This document shows positions 1 through 9,848 of a stretch of 64,000 nucleotides of DNA, piece by piece. Each line of letters starts with the position of its first letter. The first letter of the stretch is position 1. The notes below the pieces were generated by a model. That model saw only the letters and a list, made by a program, of their open reading frames with translations. It was not told where the DNA came from and made no database searches. The DNA is from Oscillospiraceae bacterium (lineage in GTDB: Bacteria > Bacillota > Clostridia > Oscillospirales > Acutalibacteraceae), in NCBI GenBank assembly GCA_015066105.1, contig SVOY01000015.1, forward strand, positions 1 through 64,000, written 5' to 3'. The position numbers and the translations under genes were made by a program.

Positions 1-59
1 CACGAGAGCGGCTGTTTGAAATAGTAATGCGATGTCAAACCTCTGTGCCGACTTTTAGT

Positions 60-175
60 CGGCGAGCCAGTAGGCGGCCCTTATAGGGCCTGTGCAAACC
101 ACCAGTTCAACTGGTGGTTATGATTATTACCACTCGCCGTGGCGGCATTACTTTTTTTGCAAAAAAAGTAATCAA
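60..175. repeat. cluster of short perfect or near-perfect hairpins downstream of gdhA
   Basis: gccgacttttagtcggc; ggcccttatagggcc; ccaccagttcaactggtgg; ttactttttttgcaaaaaaagtaa. Confidence 0.6.
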
Positions 176-200
176 AAAAACCTGATTGTTTTTACTTTAA

Positions 201-1544
201 TTAAAATATTCCCTGTGCCATCATAGCGTCTGCAACCTTGATGAAGCCTGCAATGTTTGCACCTGCAACAAGATTGTAGCCCAGACCGTACTGCTCAGCT
301 GCCTTTGCTGAGTTGTCGTGAATATCCTTCATAATTCTCTTGAGCTTTGAGTCAACCTCTTCTGCTGTCCAGCTGTAACGCATTGAGTTCTGGCTCATTT
401 CAAGTGCTGATACGGCAACGCCGCCTGCGTTAACTGCCTTTGAGGGGGCAACTGCCTTGCAGTTTTCCATAAGGTAAGCAAGGGCCTCGTTTGTTGTGGG
501 CATATTTGCAACCTCGATATAGTAGGGAACACCGTTTGCTGCAAGCTGCTGTGCTTCCTTCATGCCGATTTCGTTCTGGGTTGCGCAGGGCATTGCAATG
601 TCAACCTTAACGCCCCAGGGCTTTTCGCCTGCGTGGAATTCACAGCCGAATTTGTCAGCGTAGTCCTGAGCCTTGTCTCTGCCCGATGCACGCATTTCAA
701 GCAGATAGTTGATTTTTTCTTCTGTTACAATACCGTCGGGGTCGTAAACGTAGCCGTCGGGGCCGGAGATTGTAACAACCTTGCCGCCGAGCTCTGCAAC
801 CTTTTTTGCAGTACCCCAGGCAACGTTGCCAAAGCCTGAAACCGCAACGGTCTTGCCCTTGATTTCTTCGCCGAAGTGCTTAAGCACCTCAACTGCATAG
901 TAGGTAGCACCGTAGCCTGTTGCTTCGGGTCTTATAAGTGAGCCGCCGAAGGAAAGTCCCTTACCGGTGAGCACACCGTTTTCAAAGCAGCCCTTGATGC
1001 GTCTGTACTGACCGTAAAGGTAAGCAACCTCACGTGCACCAACGCCGATATCACCTGCGGGCACGTCAACGTCGGGGCCGATGTGTCTGTAAAGCTCTGT
1101 CATAAATGCCTGGCAGAAGCGAAGAATTTCACCGTCGCTCTTGCCTCTGGGGTCAAAGTCTGAGCCGCCCTTTGCACCGCCGATGGGAAGACCCGTGAGG
1201 CTGTTTTTGAAGGTCTGCTCAAAGCCGAGGAACTTCATAATGCCGATGTAAACCGAGGGGTGGAAGCGAAGACCGCCCTTGTAGGGGCCGATGGCGCCGT
1301 TGAACTGAACTCTGTAGCCGGTGTTTACATTAACCTTGCCGTTGTCGTCAACCCATGTAACGCGGAAGGAAATCTGTCTTTCGGGCTCTGCCATTCTTTC
1401 AAGCAGTGCAGCCTTTTCGTATTCGGGATGCTGCTCAATAACGGGTACAAGAGACGTGTATACCTCTGTAACAGTCTGTACAAATTCAGGCTCGAGTGAA
1501 TGTTTTTTTGCAATGTCGTCAATTACGCGCTGTACGTAACTCAT
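201..1544 (-). CDS. gdhA: NADP-specific glutamate dehydrogenase
   Basis: 447 aa; GPYKGGLRFHPSV, GGAKGGSDFDPRGKSDGEI and PAGDIGVGAREV motifs. Confidence 0.96.
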   Translation of the reverse strand: MSYVQRVIDDIAKKHSLEPEFVQTVTEVYTSLVPVIEQHPEYEKAALLERMAEPERQISFRVTWVDDNGKVNVNTGYRVQFNGAIGPYKGGLRFHPSVYIGIMKFLGFEQTFKNSLTGLPIGGAKGGSDFDPRGKSDGEILRFCQAFMTELYRHIGPDVDVPAGDIGVGAREVAYLYGQYRRIKGCFENGVLTGKGLSFGGSLIRPEATGYGATYYAVEVLKHFGEEIKGKTVAVSGFGNVAWGTAKKVAELGGKVVTISGPDGYVYDPDGIVTEEKINYLLEMRASGRDKAQDYADKFGCEFHAGEKPWGVKVDIAMPCATQNEIGMKEAQQLAANGVPYYIEVANMPTTNEALAYLMENCKAVAPSKAVNAGGVAVSALEMSQNSMRYSWTAEEVDSKLKRIMKDIHDNSAKAAEQYGLGYNLVAGANIAGFIKVADAMMAQGIF

Positions 1545-2020
1545 GGATAATCATTCCTTTTTATGTAGAATAACAAGCGTTTCTCATTTTTAGAAATAAA
1601 AAGATTACTTGCTTATGCTGTAATATTTTATACCTCACTGTAGTAAAATGCAAGAAAAAAGAGACAATATTTGATATTTCGTGAATTTTGTTAAAAACTT
1701 GTCTTTTGCGGACTCATTATTCATAAAATTTGCATTAAAACACACAGCGCAAAAGTGAACGCTTACAGATAGTTTATGAGGAAAAACTGGTAAATATAAC
1801 CAAAAAAACGGTGAGTTTTCACTCACCTTAGAGAGGTTTGAGGAAAGTTGTAATAATAAATGAAGATAATGTAAAAACATTGTGAAGGTGAATGAGTGTT
1901 ATAAATATGCACAAAAGGTGCATAAAATTGCGGAATTAAAAAATGTTCGAAAACTCTTGATTTTCTTATACTTTTATATTATAATATTTCGAGTTAGAGT
2001 AAGATACATTGTTTTGGTCA

Positions 2021-2125
2021 TGCAGTGCGGGTCCTGTGCGACAGAACACCCCGAACCATGTCAGGCGGGAGACCGAGCAGCATTAAGGGGAATGTCTGTG
2101 CGACACAGCAACGCCTGCACTGTAT
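2021..2125 (+). ncRNA. ffs: small (4.5S-type) signal recognition particle RNA
   Basis: ccgaaccatgtcaggcgggagaccgagcagca helix-8 region, complementary ends tgcagtg/cactgta, immediately upstream of dnaX. Confidence 0.85.
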
Positions 2126-2174
2126 GACCGAGAAAAGGTGTCTTACTCTTTTGTGATAATAAGGAGGGAATAAA

Positions 2175-3971
2175 GTGTATCAGGTTTTATACAGAAAATA
2201 CAGACCCCGTGTATTCAGCGACGTTGTAGGTCAGGACCACATTACCTCAACCCTTTCAAAGGAGATTGAGTCGGGCAAGGTTTCTCACGCCTATCTTTTT
2301 ACGGGCTCAAGGGGAACGGGTAAAACCACCTGCGCTAAAATTCTCTCAAAGGCTGTTAACTGCCTTAACCCGGTAAACGGCAACCCCTGTAACGAGTGTG
2401 AAATCTGCCGTGGCATTGATGACGGCACAATAGCTGACGTTGCCGAAATTGACGCCGCAAGCAACAACGGTGTTGAAAATATCCGTGATATCCGCGAGGA
2501 AATCAATTTTACGCCCGCATCCTGCAAATATCGTGTTTATATCATTGACGAGGTGCACATGCTTTCAATAGGTGCCTTCAACGCACTTCTCAAAACTCTT
2601 GAGGAGCCTCCCGCCCACGTCAAGTTTATTCTTGCAACCACCGAGGTGCACAAGCTTCCCGTTACCATAGTTTCACGCTGTCAGCGCTTTGATTTCAGGC
2701 GCGTCACTCCCGAGGCTATGATTTCGCGTATGCAGCAGATTGCTTCACTTGAGGGCTTTACCGCCGACGATGAGGCACTTACCCTCATTTCACGCATTTC
2801 TGACGGCGGTATGCGTGATGCCCTTTCACTTCTTGACCAGTGCACGGGTCACGGCAAGCACATTACCACGGATATTGTATGTGCCGTAGCGGGTATGGCC
2901 GGCAAGGAGCATCTTTTTTCTCTTGCCAACGCAGTAAGCGAAAACAACTCTGCAGAGGCCTTGAGGCTCATAAGCGATCTTCACGCAAGCTCGGTCGATA
3001 TGGAGCGGCTTTGCTCTGATATGATAAATCATTTCCGCAATCTTATGATTGTCAAAACCGTAAAAAAGCCTGAGGGGCTTGTGGTCTGTACCGACGGTGA
3101 AATGGAGGAGTTTAAAAAGCAGAGCACCTGCTTCACCCTTGAAGGCATACTCAAATGTATTGCCCTTTTGCAGGATACTGCGGCGGCAATCAAAAAGGGC
3201 GTAAACCGCCGAATTGAAATGGAAATGACCTTTATCCGCCTTGCCTCGCCAAAGCTTGATACGGATAATGAGGCAGTTTTAAGGCGGATAGCTGACCTTG
3301 AGTTCAGACTCACAAGCGGAGAAATATCGGTTGCTTCTGCACCCGTCAAGGAAAAGTCGGCCTCGGCTCCGCTTATTTCAGAATACGTAAAGCCCGCGGC
3401 TCAGAGTGAAGCTTCCCCGTCGGCTCCTGCGGCGCAAGTTCCTGCGGTAAAAGAGGAAAAGCCCGAGGTTAAAAAGCCTTCAACGGTGTTTGACACCTTC
3501 ACAAATGCCAATGAGCCTCCCCGTGAGGAAAAGCAGGAAAACCCCTTCCTTAAGGAGGAGCCTGCAGAGCCTGCCTATGCGAGCGAGGCCTATTACGGCG
3601 ATGCTCCTGCGGCGGAAGCGGTGTCGGGCGGCGATTATCTTCCCTGGGCAGAGGTGCTTTCCGAGCTTATGAAAACAAACGCACCCTTGTGGGGCGTGCT
3701 TCACGATTCCGAGGCATACATCAGCGGTGATTTTGTGCTTATAAAAAGCACAAATCCTACCCTCAACGCCTTTATAAGAACGGGCAGTAATTCAAGAGAT
3801 GTCAAGCAGGCAGTTTTCCGCATTACGGGTAAAAAGTACCGTCTCGGTCTGAGCTCACCCAAGGAGGGGCAGGGCGGTGCGGACGCACCTGCACAGCCTA
3901 AAAGGGACCCCCTTGAGGACCTTATAAGTCAGGCCAGGGCTATGGATATAAATATTGACATAAAGCCGTGA
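2175..3971 (+). CDS. dnaX: DNA polymerase III subunit gamma/tau (GTG start)
   Basis: MYQVLYRKYRPRVFSDVVGQDHI, GSRGTGKTTCAKI; RBS aaggaggg. Confidence 0.97.
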   Translation: MYQVLYRKYRPRVFSDVVGQDHITSTLSKEIESGKVSHAYLFTGSRGTGKTTCAKILSKAVNCLNPVNGNPCNECEICRGIDDGTIADVAEIDAASNNGVENIRDIREEINFTPASCKYRVYIIDEVHMLSIGAFNALLKTLEEPPAHVKFILATTEVHKLPVTIVSRCQRFDFRRVTPEAMISRMQQIASLEGFTADDEALTLISRISDGGMRDALSLLDQCTGHGKHITTDIVCAVAGMAGKEHLFSLANAVSENNSAEALRLISDLHASSVDMERLCSDMINHFRNLMIVKTVKKPEGLVVCTDGEMEEFKKQSTCFTLEGILKCIALLQDTAAAIKKGVNRRIEMEMTFIRLASPKLDTDNEAVLRRIADLEFRLTSGEISVASAPVKEKSASAPLISEYVKPAAQSEASPSAPAAQVPAVKEEKPEVKKPSTVFDTFTNANEPPREEKQENPFLKEEPAEPAYASEAYYGDAPAAEAVSGGDYLPWAEVLSELMKTNAPLWGVLHDSEAYISGDFVLIKSTNPTLNAFIRTGSNSRDVKQAVFRITGKKYRLGLSSPKEGQGGADAPAQPKRDPLEDLISQARAMDINIDIKP

Positions 3972-3986
3972 GGCGGGGTATAATTC

Positions 3987-4043
3987 AGTAGTAAGTAGTA
4001 AGTAGTAAGTAGTAAGTAGTAAGTAGTAAGTAGTAAGTAATAA
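3987..4043. repeat. AGTAGTA heptanucleotide tandem repeat (locus A)
   Basis: about 8 units of gtagtaa with 7-bp period between dnaX and ebfC, followed by hairpin gggcggatgtgtctgccc. Confidence 0.9.
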
Positions 4044-4098
4044 GGGCGGATGTGTCTGCCCGTCACATATTCAAATAAAAGCAAAGGAGACAAAAATT

Positions 4099-4440
4099 AT
4101 GAAAGCAAGAATTCCCGGCGGCCAGGCAGGCGGCCAGATGAACATGATGAAAAAAATTCAGGAAATGCAGGCTCAGATGGAGCAGAAGCAGGCTGAAATT
4201 GAAGCAAGCGAGTTTTCGGCATCGGCAGGCGGCGGAGCAGTTGAGGTAACTGTTTCCGGTGCACATGAGGTTAAGGACATAAAGCTTCAGCCCGATGTTG
4301 TTGACCCTGAGGATATTGAAATGCTTACTGACCTTATCATTGCCGCAACCAATGAAGCAATGCGCAAGGCAGATGATGCAATGAATCAGGCAATGCAGGC
4401 AGCACAGGGCGGTCTTGCAGGTCTCAACCTTCCCTTCTGA
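4099..4440 (+). CDS. YbaB/EbfC family nucleoid-associated protein
   Basis: 113 aa, [22 protein letters not shown]; dnaX-ebfC-recR synteny. Confidence 0.94.
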   Translation: MKARIPGGQAGGQMNMMKKIQEMQAQMEQKQAEIEASEFSASAGGGAVEVTVSGAHEVKDIKLQPDVVDPEDIEMLTDLIIAATNEAMRKADDAMNQAMQAAQGGLAGLNLPF

Positions 4441-5042
4441 TGGCAGGCTACGGAGTAAACTCCCTTTCACGGCTTATTGAGCAGTTTGAGCGTATGCCGG
4501 GTATAGGGCACAAAAGTGCACAGAGGCTTGCCTTTCACGTGCTTAATTTAAAAAAAGAGGAGGCCGAGGCCTTTGCCAAGGCTATTCTTGATTCTCACGA
4601 GAAGATAAAAAAGTGCAGCTGCTGCTGTAACCTTTCTGAGGGTGAGCTTTGCCACATATGCAAAAGTCCTTCACGCGACCGGAGCATAATCTGTGTTGTT
4701 GAGGACCCGAGGGATGTTATGGCCTTTGAGCGCACCCGTGAGTTTGACGGCACCTATCACGTGCTTCACGGCGTTATTTCGCCGATGAACGGTGTAGGTC
4801 CTGAGGACATTACCGTTAAAGAGCTTTTAAGGCGAATGGGCGACGGTACTGTAAAAGAGGTTATTATGGCAACAAACCCCACCGTTGAGGGCGAGGCTAC
4901 GGCTATGTACATTTCACGCCTTCTCAAGCCTATGGGTGTTTCCGTCAGCCGTCTTGCTTACGGTATTCCCGTCGGTTCCGATTTGGAATACGCTGACGAG
5001 GTAACGCTTACGAGAGCTCTTGAGGGCAGAAGAAGTCTTTGA
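4440..5042 (+). CDS. recR: recombination mediator RecR
   Basis: 200 aa, [15 protein letters not shown], zinc finger [16 protein letters not shown], Toprim region; ATGA overlap with upstream CDS. Confidence 0.97.
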   Translation: MAGYGVNSLSRLIEQFERMPGIGHKSAQRLAFHVLNLKKEEAEAFAKAILDSHEKIKKCSCCCNLSEGELCHICKSPSRDRSIICVVEDPRDVMAFERTREFDGTYHVLHGVISPMNGVGPEDITVKELLRRMGDGTVKEVIMATNPTVEGEATAMYISRLLKPMGVSVSRLAYGIPVGSDLEYADEVTLTRALEGRRSL

Positions 5043-5116
5043 ATACAAATGCAAAAAACTGAGTAAATTTAACAAGTGAGAAATTAACAGTCCGCATAAT
5101 CAGTAAGGTTAAAAGA

Positions 5117-5464
5117 ATGAAAATGCATATAATGAAATTGAATCCGGTACCGATGAGAATGTTTCGTGACGGACAGAAGACTATAGAACTTCGCCTTTAC
5201 GACGAAAAAAGGAAAAAGATTTCAGTCGGAGATACAATCAAATTTATAAATACAAGCGATTTAACCGATACATTGAATGTAATCGTTGAAGAGCTGTTTG
5301 TTTTTGATTCATTCGATGAGTTATATAAAAATTTACCGTTGTTAGAATGCGGATATACTTGTGACAATATAGATAAGGCTTCTCCAAATGATATGGAGTT
5401 ATATTATTCTAAAGAAAAACAAATCAAGTACGGTGTTGTGGGAATAAAAGCAACATTAAAATAA
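5117..5464 (+). CDS. ASCH domain protein
   Basis: 115 aa; NPVPMRMFRDGQKTIELRLYDEKRKKISVGDTIKF resembles the ASCH fold signature. Confidence 0.8.
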   Translation: MKMHIMKLNPVPMRMFRDGQKTIELRLYDEKRKKISVGDTIKFINTSDLTDTLNVIVEELFVFDSFDELYKNLPLLECGYTCDNIDKASPNDMELYYSKEKQIKYGVVGIKATLK

Positions 5465-5522
5465 AAACAGCAAAATAAATTCAGCGGGAACAATGTTCCT
5501 ATAATAACAATGTGGGGCGCAA

Positions 5523-5557
5523 TTCTGCATTTTGCATTTTGCATTCTGCATTCTAAA
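5523..5557. repeat. TT(C/T)TGCA heptanucleotide tandem repeat
   Basis: ttctgca-ttttgca-ttttgca-ttctgca-ttctaaa, 7-bp period. Confidence 0.85.
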
Positions 5558-5574
5558 GAAAGGAGTGCTTTGCT

Positions 5575-6045
5575 GTGGCAGTATCAGCACAGGATGAAAG
5601 ACAGGTTGTGGCGCAGAACAAAAAGGCAAGGCACGACTATTTTGTTCTTGAAGCCTACGAGGCAGGAATTGAGCTTTTCGGTACGGAGGTAAAATCTATC
5701 CGTAAGGGCAGGCTCAATCTTAAGGATTCATGGTGCAGCATTGACGGGGGCGAAATCTTTGTTAACGGTATGCACATAAGCCCCTATGAGCAGGGCAATA
5801 TTTTCAACCGCGACCCAATGAGGGTGAGGCGACTTCTTATGCACAAGAGGGAAATCAACCGACTTTTAGGTGTCACAAAGCAGCAGGGACTTACCCTTGT
5901 GCCTTTGAGTGTATATTTTCTCAAAGGCAGGGCAAAGCTTGAAATAGGTCTTTGCAAGGGTAAAAAGCTTTACGACAAGCGTGATGTTGCGGCTGAAAAG
6001 GATGCCAGGCGTAATATGGAGCGAAGCTTCAAGGAAAGGTATTAA
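5575..6045 (+). CDS. smpB: SsrA-binding protein SmpB (GTG start)
   Basis: [42 protein letters not shown]; adjacent ssrA. Confidence 0.97.
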   Translation: MAVSAQDERQVVAQNKKARHDYFVLEAYEAGIELFGTEVKSIRKGRLNLKDSWCSIDGGEIFVNGMHISPYEQGNIFNRDPMRVRRLLMHKREINRLLGVTKQQGLTLVPLSVYFLKGRAKLEIGLCKGKKLYDKRDVAAEKDARRNMERSFKERY

Positions 6046-6185
6046 GCATAATTTACCTGTTGATTTTTTTAATAAACGGGATATAATTATAACCGTCACG
6101 AGGTGACCCGAAATATTTGTAAAAGGCAAATATTTCACCTGAACGATGTTCAGCATCCAAGCAGCACCGACGGTGTTGCCTATAT

Positions 6186-6532
6186 GGGGATGAAAGGATT
6201 TCGACGGGGATACTGAAGCATGATAAGCGGGTAGTGGAGTGGCACCACTATAAAAGTCACAAACTTAAAAATAAACGACAATACTACAGTATTAAAGGCT
6301 GCTTAATGCGGCCCGTCTAAGCTGAGAGTACTGCGGCTCAGCTAAAGGCGTCGACTCAGCAGTGAACGTGAACGGCAGAGCGCCTTGTATGCCGTCATGC
6401 ATCAAAGGCTACCGAGCTGTCAAGCCTGTCAACCGGCGTGAGGGCGAGGGAATTTTAAAAGATTGACTGCACCCGGAGAAGGTTGTGTGGATGGATTTTC
6501 GGACGCGGTTTCGATTACCGCCATCTCCACCA
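6186..6532 (+). ncRNA. ssrA: transfer-messenger RNA
   Basis: ggggatgaaaggatttcgacgggg 5' end; ggacgcggtttcgattaccgccatctccacca 3' T-arm/acceptor; tag frame ending VLKAA-stop; downstream of smpB. Confidence 0.95.
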
Positions 6533-6669
6533 AAAAAGAGTCAGTCGAACACTGATTCGCCCACACGGAACGTTGTTCCACCAAAAGCAAATAATCCGAA
6601 ACTTTCGCCAATCGGCGATTGCTTCGGATTTTTTGTTTATATTTTTACAAAACAGCGGTTTTGTGTAAG

Positions 6670-7281
6670 CTACTTTGTGTCGGCTTCTGCTTTGTTCGGT
6701 TTTTCCGCCGAATTATAAGCTTCACAGCTCTCAGGCTCCTGAGCCTTCATAGCTTTTGAAAGGCCGAAAAGCTCGCCTGTAATCCACAGGCATAAAACAA
6801 TTTGAGTAACACTCATATAAAGTGCAATGCAGACGTAAACTTCATTGTTTATGAGCGTCTGCGGTATAAACAGCCAGAGAACAAGAAGCGTGTGCAGTAT
6901 GACTGTTGCCGTTCTGAACATAAGCAGTCTTTTCCTTTTTGACGGGTCAATGTCGAGCGATGCGATGTTTGTTAAAAGCTGAAAATGAAAATAGATTGTA
7001 ATTATGCCCGTTATAAGGCTGATAAGGGTCAGCTTCCATTCATAAGTGAGTGAATTAAGTACCAACTCAGCTATGTTCCATATTCCCAGAGCAATGCCGA
7101 AGGGTCTGAGAAGCAGAGCTGACTTTTCTTTTTCGGCAAGCAGCGGCAAGGCGGAAACAATCATAAAATATCCAAGCCAGTCGGGCAGAATGTCGATTAC
7201 CGCAATGTTTATGCTGAAATATATAAAAATGTAGCCTACAGCTATTTTGTTTATGGCGGAAGAAAGAGCTTTAGTTTCCAT
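6670..7281 (-). CDS. predicted multi-pass membrane protein, third gene of blaI/blaR1-like operon
   Basis: 203 aa with several hydrophobic segments; overlaps the 3' end of the M56 gene. Confidence 0.75.
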   Translation of the reverse strand: METKALSSAINKIAVGYIFIYFSINIAVIDILPDWLGYFMIVSALPLLAEKEKSALLLRPFGIALGIWNIAELVLNSLTYEWKLTLISLITGIITIYFHFQLLTNIASLDIDPSKRKRLLMFRTATVILHTLLVLWLFIPQTLINNEVYVCIALYMSVTQIVLCLWITGELFGLSKAMKAQEPESCEAYNSAEKPNKAEADTK

Positions 7282-9265
7282 TTGTATTCACCTCCGTAGT
7301 AAACACATCTGTAAGCTTGCCGTCAATGTAAATTGCCAACTTTCGGGTTGATGAGTATCCTTCCATTAGCTTTTTGTAATCATAATTGCCGTTAATATCG
7401 GTGTCAATTATAGTCTTATTCCATTGCTCACCGTCATTTACGGTGTAAGCTCTTTTGCCGCTTCCGTCAGAGGAGCTGCTGCCGTAATTTTCGATAATAT
7501 AGGTCTTTTCTGCTTTGAATTCGGCTTCAGGGTCGGGAGTGTATTCCATTGCAACGTGCCTGATGCTTTTGTAGTCCTCACCCTCGTAGCTGTATGTGTA
7601 GGTGGTTTCAATCAGACATTCGCCGAAATCAGCGTCAAGATGAACCTTGCTGTCATAAGCCGAAGGGTGGCCTGAAGATAAAATGTTATCTGACCGGGCA
7701 GTGTCGTAGCTTGTGCTGAAAACGCAGGTGACCTTTGTTTCAAGGGTGCCGTTTTCGCCTTTTACAGCATCTTCAAAAAGCAGGGGAGCATCCTCAGAAA
7801 GATGAATAGCCTGCTCAGCAGTTGTTCCCGAAAGATGATTTTTCGATTTTTTACGCTCTCCCGTTTCCCTTACCACCCAGCTGTTATTCTCCTTAAACAC
7901 CTCAACGGGAATAAGCAGAGTATCGCCGGAAATATGGTATTTGTCACCCTTTGCCTCGTTTTTGTACTGCTCGTATATGCTGAAAGCAAGCACGGCCGAA
8001 TACTTGTTACTGTCAGCTTTCATTAAATTGAAAACAGTGAAGGGCCTGCCGTTTTCGGGAATAATTATCTCAATTTCTTCTTCGGTTTCGTAGAATCCGT
8101 TAAGGCTTTTTATTATTTCCTCACGGCTTTCTTCGGGTGAGGCCGTGAGAAGCATTATGCCGTTGTTATCCATAAGTGCCTTTGCATAGGTGTCAAGCGC
8201 ACCTGCTACGGTAGTACAGCGGTTTATTTTTGAATAAGCAACGGCCTTCTGATATTCATATTCCGTACCGGGAAAATATATGCCGTTGCCTTCTGAAAAG
8301 CCGGCACTTACAAAAAGACACGGCACGGATAATATAATTGCAATGCAGATGCTTACAAGGGCCATGCCCTCGGGATATCTTCTGAATCTTACAATAGCTT
8401 CAATTCTTTTTGAAATGTTTCTGCCTCCGTTTGAAACAGAGGTTGTTCCGGGCATACGTGCATATTTTTTGTTGACCTCATTAAGAAGAAGCACACCGTA
8501 TTCTCTTCTTTCTTCGCCCTCAAGCCTTTCAAGGACTCTTTGGTCGCAGAGCATTTCCATATCGTTTCCGATAGTGTTGAACACATAATGCATAAACGGA
8601 TTGCACCAGTGTAAGCAGCGCAGAATACACCAGAATACATTCTGAAGCGAATCACGGTGCCTGAGGTGCGTAATTTCGTGCAAAAGCACCTTTTCATCGG
8701 TCTCTCTGCCGAAGGGAATAACAAGAACGGGGGATAAGATGCCGCAGATAAATGCACTGCTGATGCCCTTGACGGTGGTTACTTTAATATTTTTAACCTT
8801 GTTTTTATAAAGAAATTGCTGCAGCTCGCCCTTGTTTTCCAAAGAAATTTCATTGCCCTTTTTCAGAATAAGGCGAAGCCTTATATATGAAAGCAGATAG
8901 TAGCACAAAAAAGCAATAATGCCTGCAATGTAAATTACAAATAAAATATCGGTAATGCTTTTTGGCGCAGATGTAAGGTAAGGTATAACACCTGAAGGCT
9001 CGGTTGCCGCAAGTCGGGCGGTATAAGCCGAGGAAAGGCCGCCTTCAGCAAAAGCCTTAAGCATTTCAAGGTAAATTCCCAAGGGCAGCAGGACCGGCTT
9101 GGCCGCCTTTACGGGCAGAAAAATTCTTAGCACCAACAAAAGCCATATTCCGTATTGCCAGCGCGGAGTAAGCTTATCCTTGAAAATGCCTTTCAGTATG
9201 AGTATAAGACCGGCCACAAGGCTTACGGAAACAGTCTGAAGTATAAATTCCCATATATTTACCAT
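7271..9265 (-). CDS. BlaR1/MecR1-like M56 family metallopeptidase with non-PBP ectodomain
   Basis: 664 aa; VLLHEITHLRHRDSLQNVFWCILRCLHWCNPFMHYV (HExxH-type M56 motif), N-terminal TM helices. Confidence 0.9.
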   Translation of the reverse strand: MVNIWEFILQTVSVSLVAGLILILKGIFKDKLTPRWQYGIWLLLVLRIFLPVKAAKPVLLPLGIYLEMLKAFAEGGLSSAYTARLAATEPSGVIPYLTSAPKSITDILFVIYIAGIIAFLCYYLLSYIRLRLILKKGNEISLENKGELQQFLYKNKVKNIKVTTVKGISSAFICGILSPVLVIPFGRETDEKVLLHEITHLRHRDSLQNVFWCILRCLHWCNPFMHYVFNTIGNDMEMLCDQRVLERLEGEERREYGVLLLNEVNKKYARMPGTTSVSNGGRNISKRIEAIVRFRRYPEGMALVSICIAIILSVPCLFVSAGFSEGNGIYFPGTEYEYQKAVAYSKINRCTTVAGALDTYAKALMDNNGIMLLTASPEESREEIIKSLNGFYETEEEIEIIIPENGRPFTVFNLMKADSNKYSAVLAFSIYEQYKNEAKGDKYHISGDTLLIPVEVFKENNSWVVRETGERKKSKNHLSGTTAEQAIHLSEDAPLLFEDAVKGENGTLETKVTCVFSTSYDTARSDNILSSGHPSAYDSKVHLDADFGECLIETTYTYSYEGEDYKSIRHVAMEYTPDPEAEFKAEKTYIIENYGSSSSDGSGKRAYTVNDGEQWNKTIIDTDINGNYDYKKLMEGYSSTRKLAIYIDGKLTDVFTTEVNTNGN

Positions 9266-9267
9266 AT

Positions 9268-9627
9268 TTATACCTCCATTTCATCAAGCAGCTTTCTAAG
9301 CCTTTCTATCTCTTGCTTTGATATAGGTGACTCTTTAAGAAAGGCGGCAATCAGGTCCGATGCGGCACCGGAATATACCTTGCTCAAAAGCTCATCTCTT
9401 TCGTTTTTTGCACAGCTTTCACGGCTCACGGCGGCAGAGTAGGGGGTGCGGCTTGCACGGTCAATGCTGACAAGCCCCTTTGCCTGCATACGGTTCAGAT
9501 ATGTAAAAACAGTGTTTTTACTCCAACCGTTTTGCTCGCTCAGTGCAGAATAAATGCTTTTAAGCGCAAAGGCTTCCCCACGCCAAAGCACCTCCATAAC
9601 AGACCATTCAGCTTCTGATAATTTCAT
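9268..9627 (-). CDS. BlaI/MecI family transcriptional regulator
   Basis: 119 aa; LSEAEWSVMEVLWRGEAFALKSIYSALSEQNGWSKNTVFTYLNRMQAKGLVS. Confidence 0.94.
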   Translation of the reverse strand: MKLSEAEWSVMEVLWRGEAFALKSIYSALSEQNGWSKNTVFTYLNRMQAKGLVSIDRASRTPYSAAVSRESCAKNERDELLSKVYSGAASDLIAAFLKESPISKQEIERLRKLLDEMEV

Positions 9628-9651
9628 ACAAGCTCCTCCTTTAAAACATCT

Positions 9652-9690
9652 TACAACTGTAGTGCAATTTTATCTTACACTTGTAGTAAG
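9652..9690 (-). promoter_or_regulatory. putative BlaI-type operators upstream of blaI-like gene
   Basis: two TACA-N2-TGTA dyads: TACAACTGTA (9652-9661) and TACACTTGTA (9676-9685). Confidence 0.8.
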
Positions 9691-9848
9691 CTTTTGTCAA
9701 GAGAAAACCTGAAAATTATTTTTTCATTGCCCGTAGGTATTACAATTTATACAATCTGTAAACAACTTTCTTCTGATATTGAAATAAGCTTAAAATTTGT
9801 AATATAATCACAATATAAAGCGGCAACGCAAAAAAGAGGAGAGATAAT

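Noticed and set aside
2021-2127. Coding ORF 1882-2127
   Set aside because: Its 3' half coincides with SRP RNA
4063-4470. 135-aa ORF on - strand
   Set aside because: Antisense to ebfC; Cys/Leu/His-rich shadow translation
6429-6718. Short ORFs overlapping ssrA 3' end
   Set aside because: The sequence is explained by tmRNA; translations have no protein-like features
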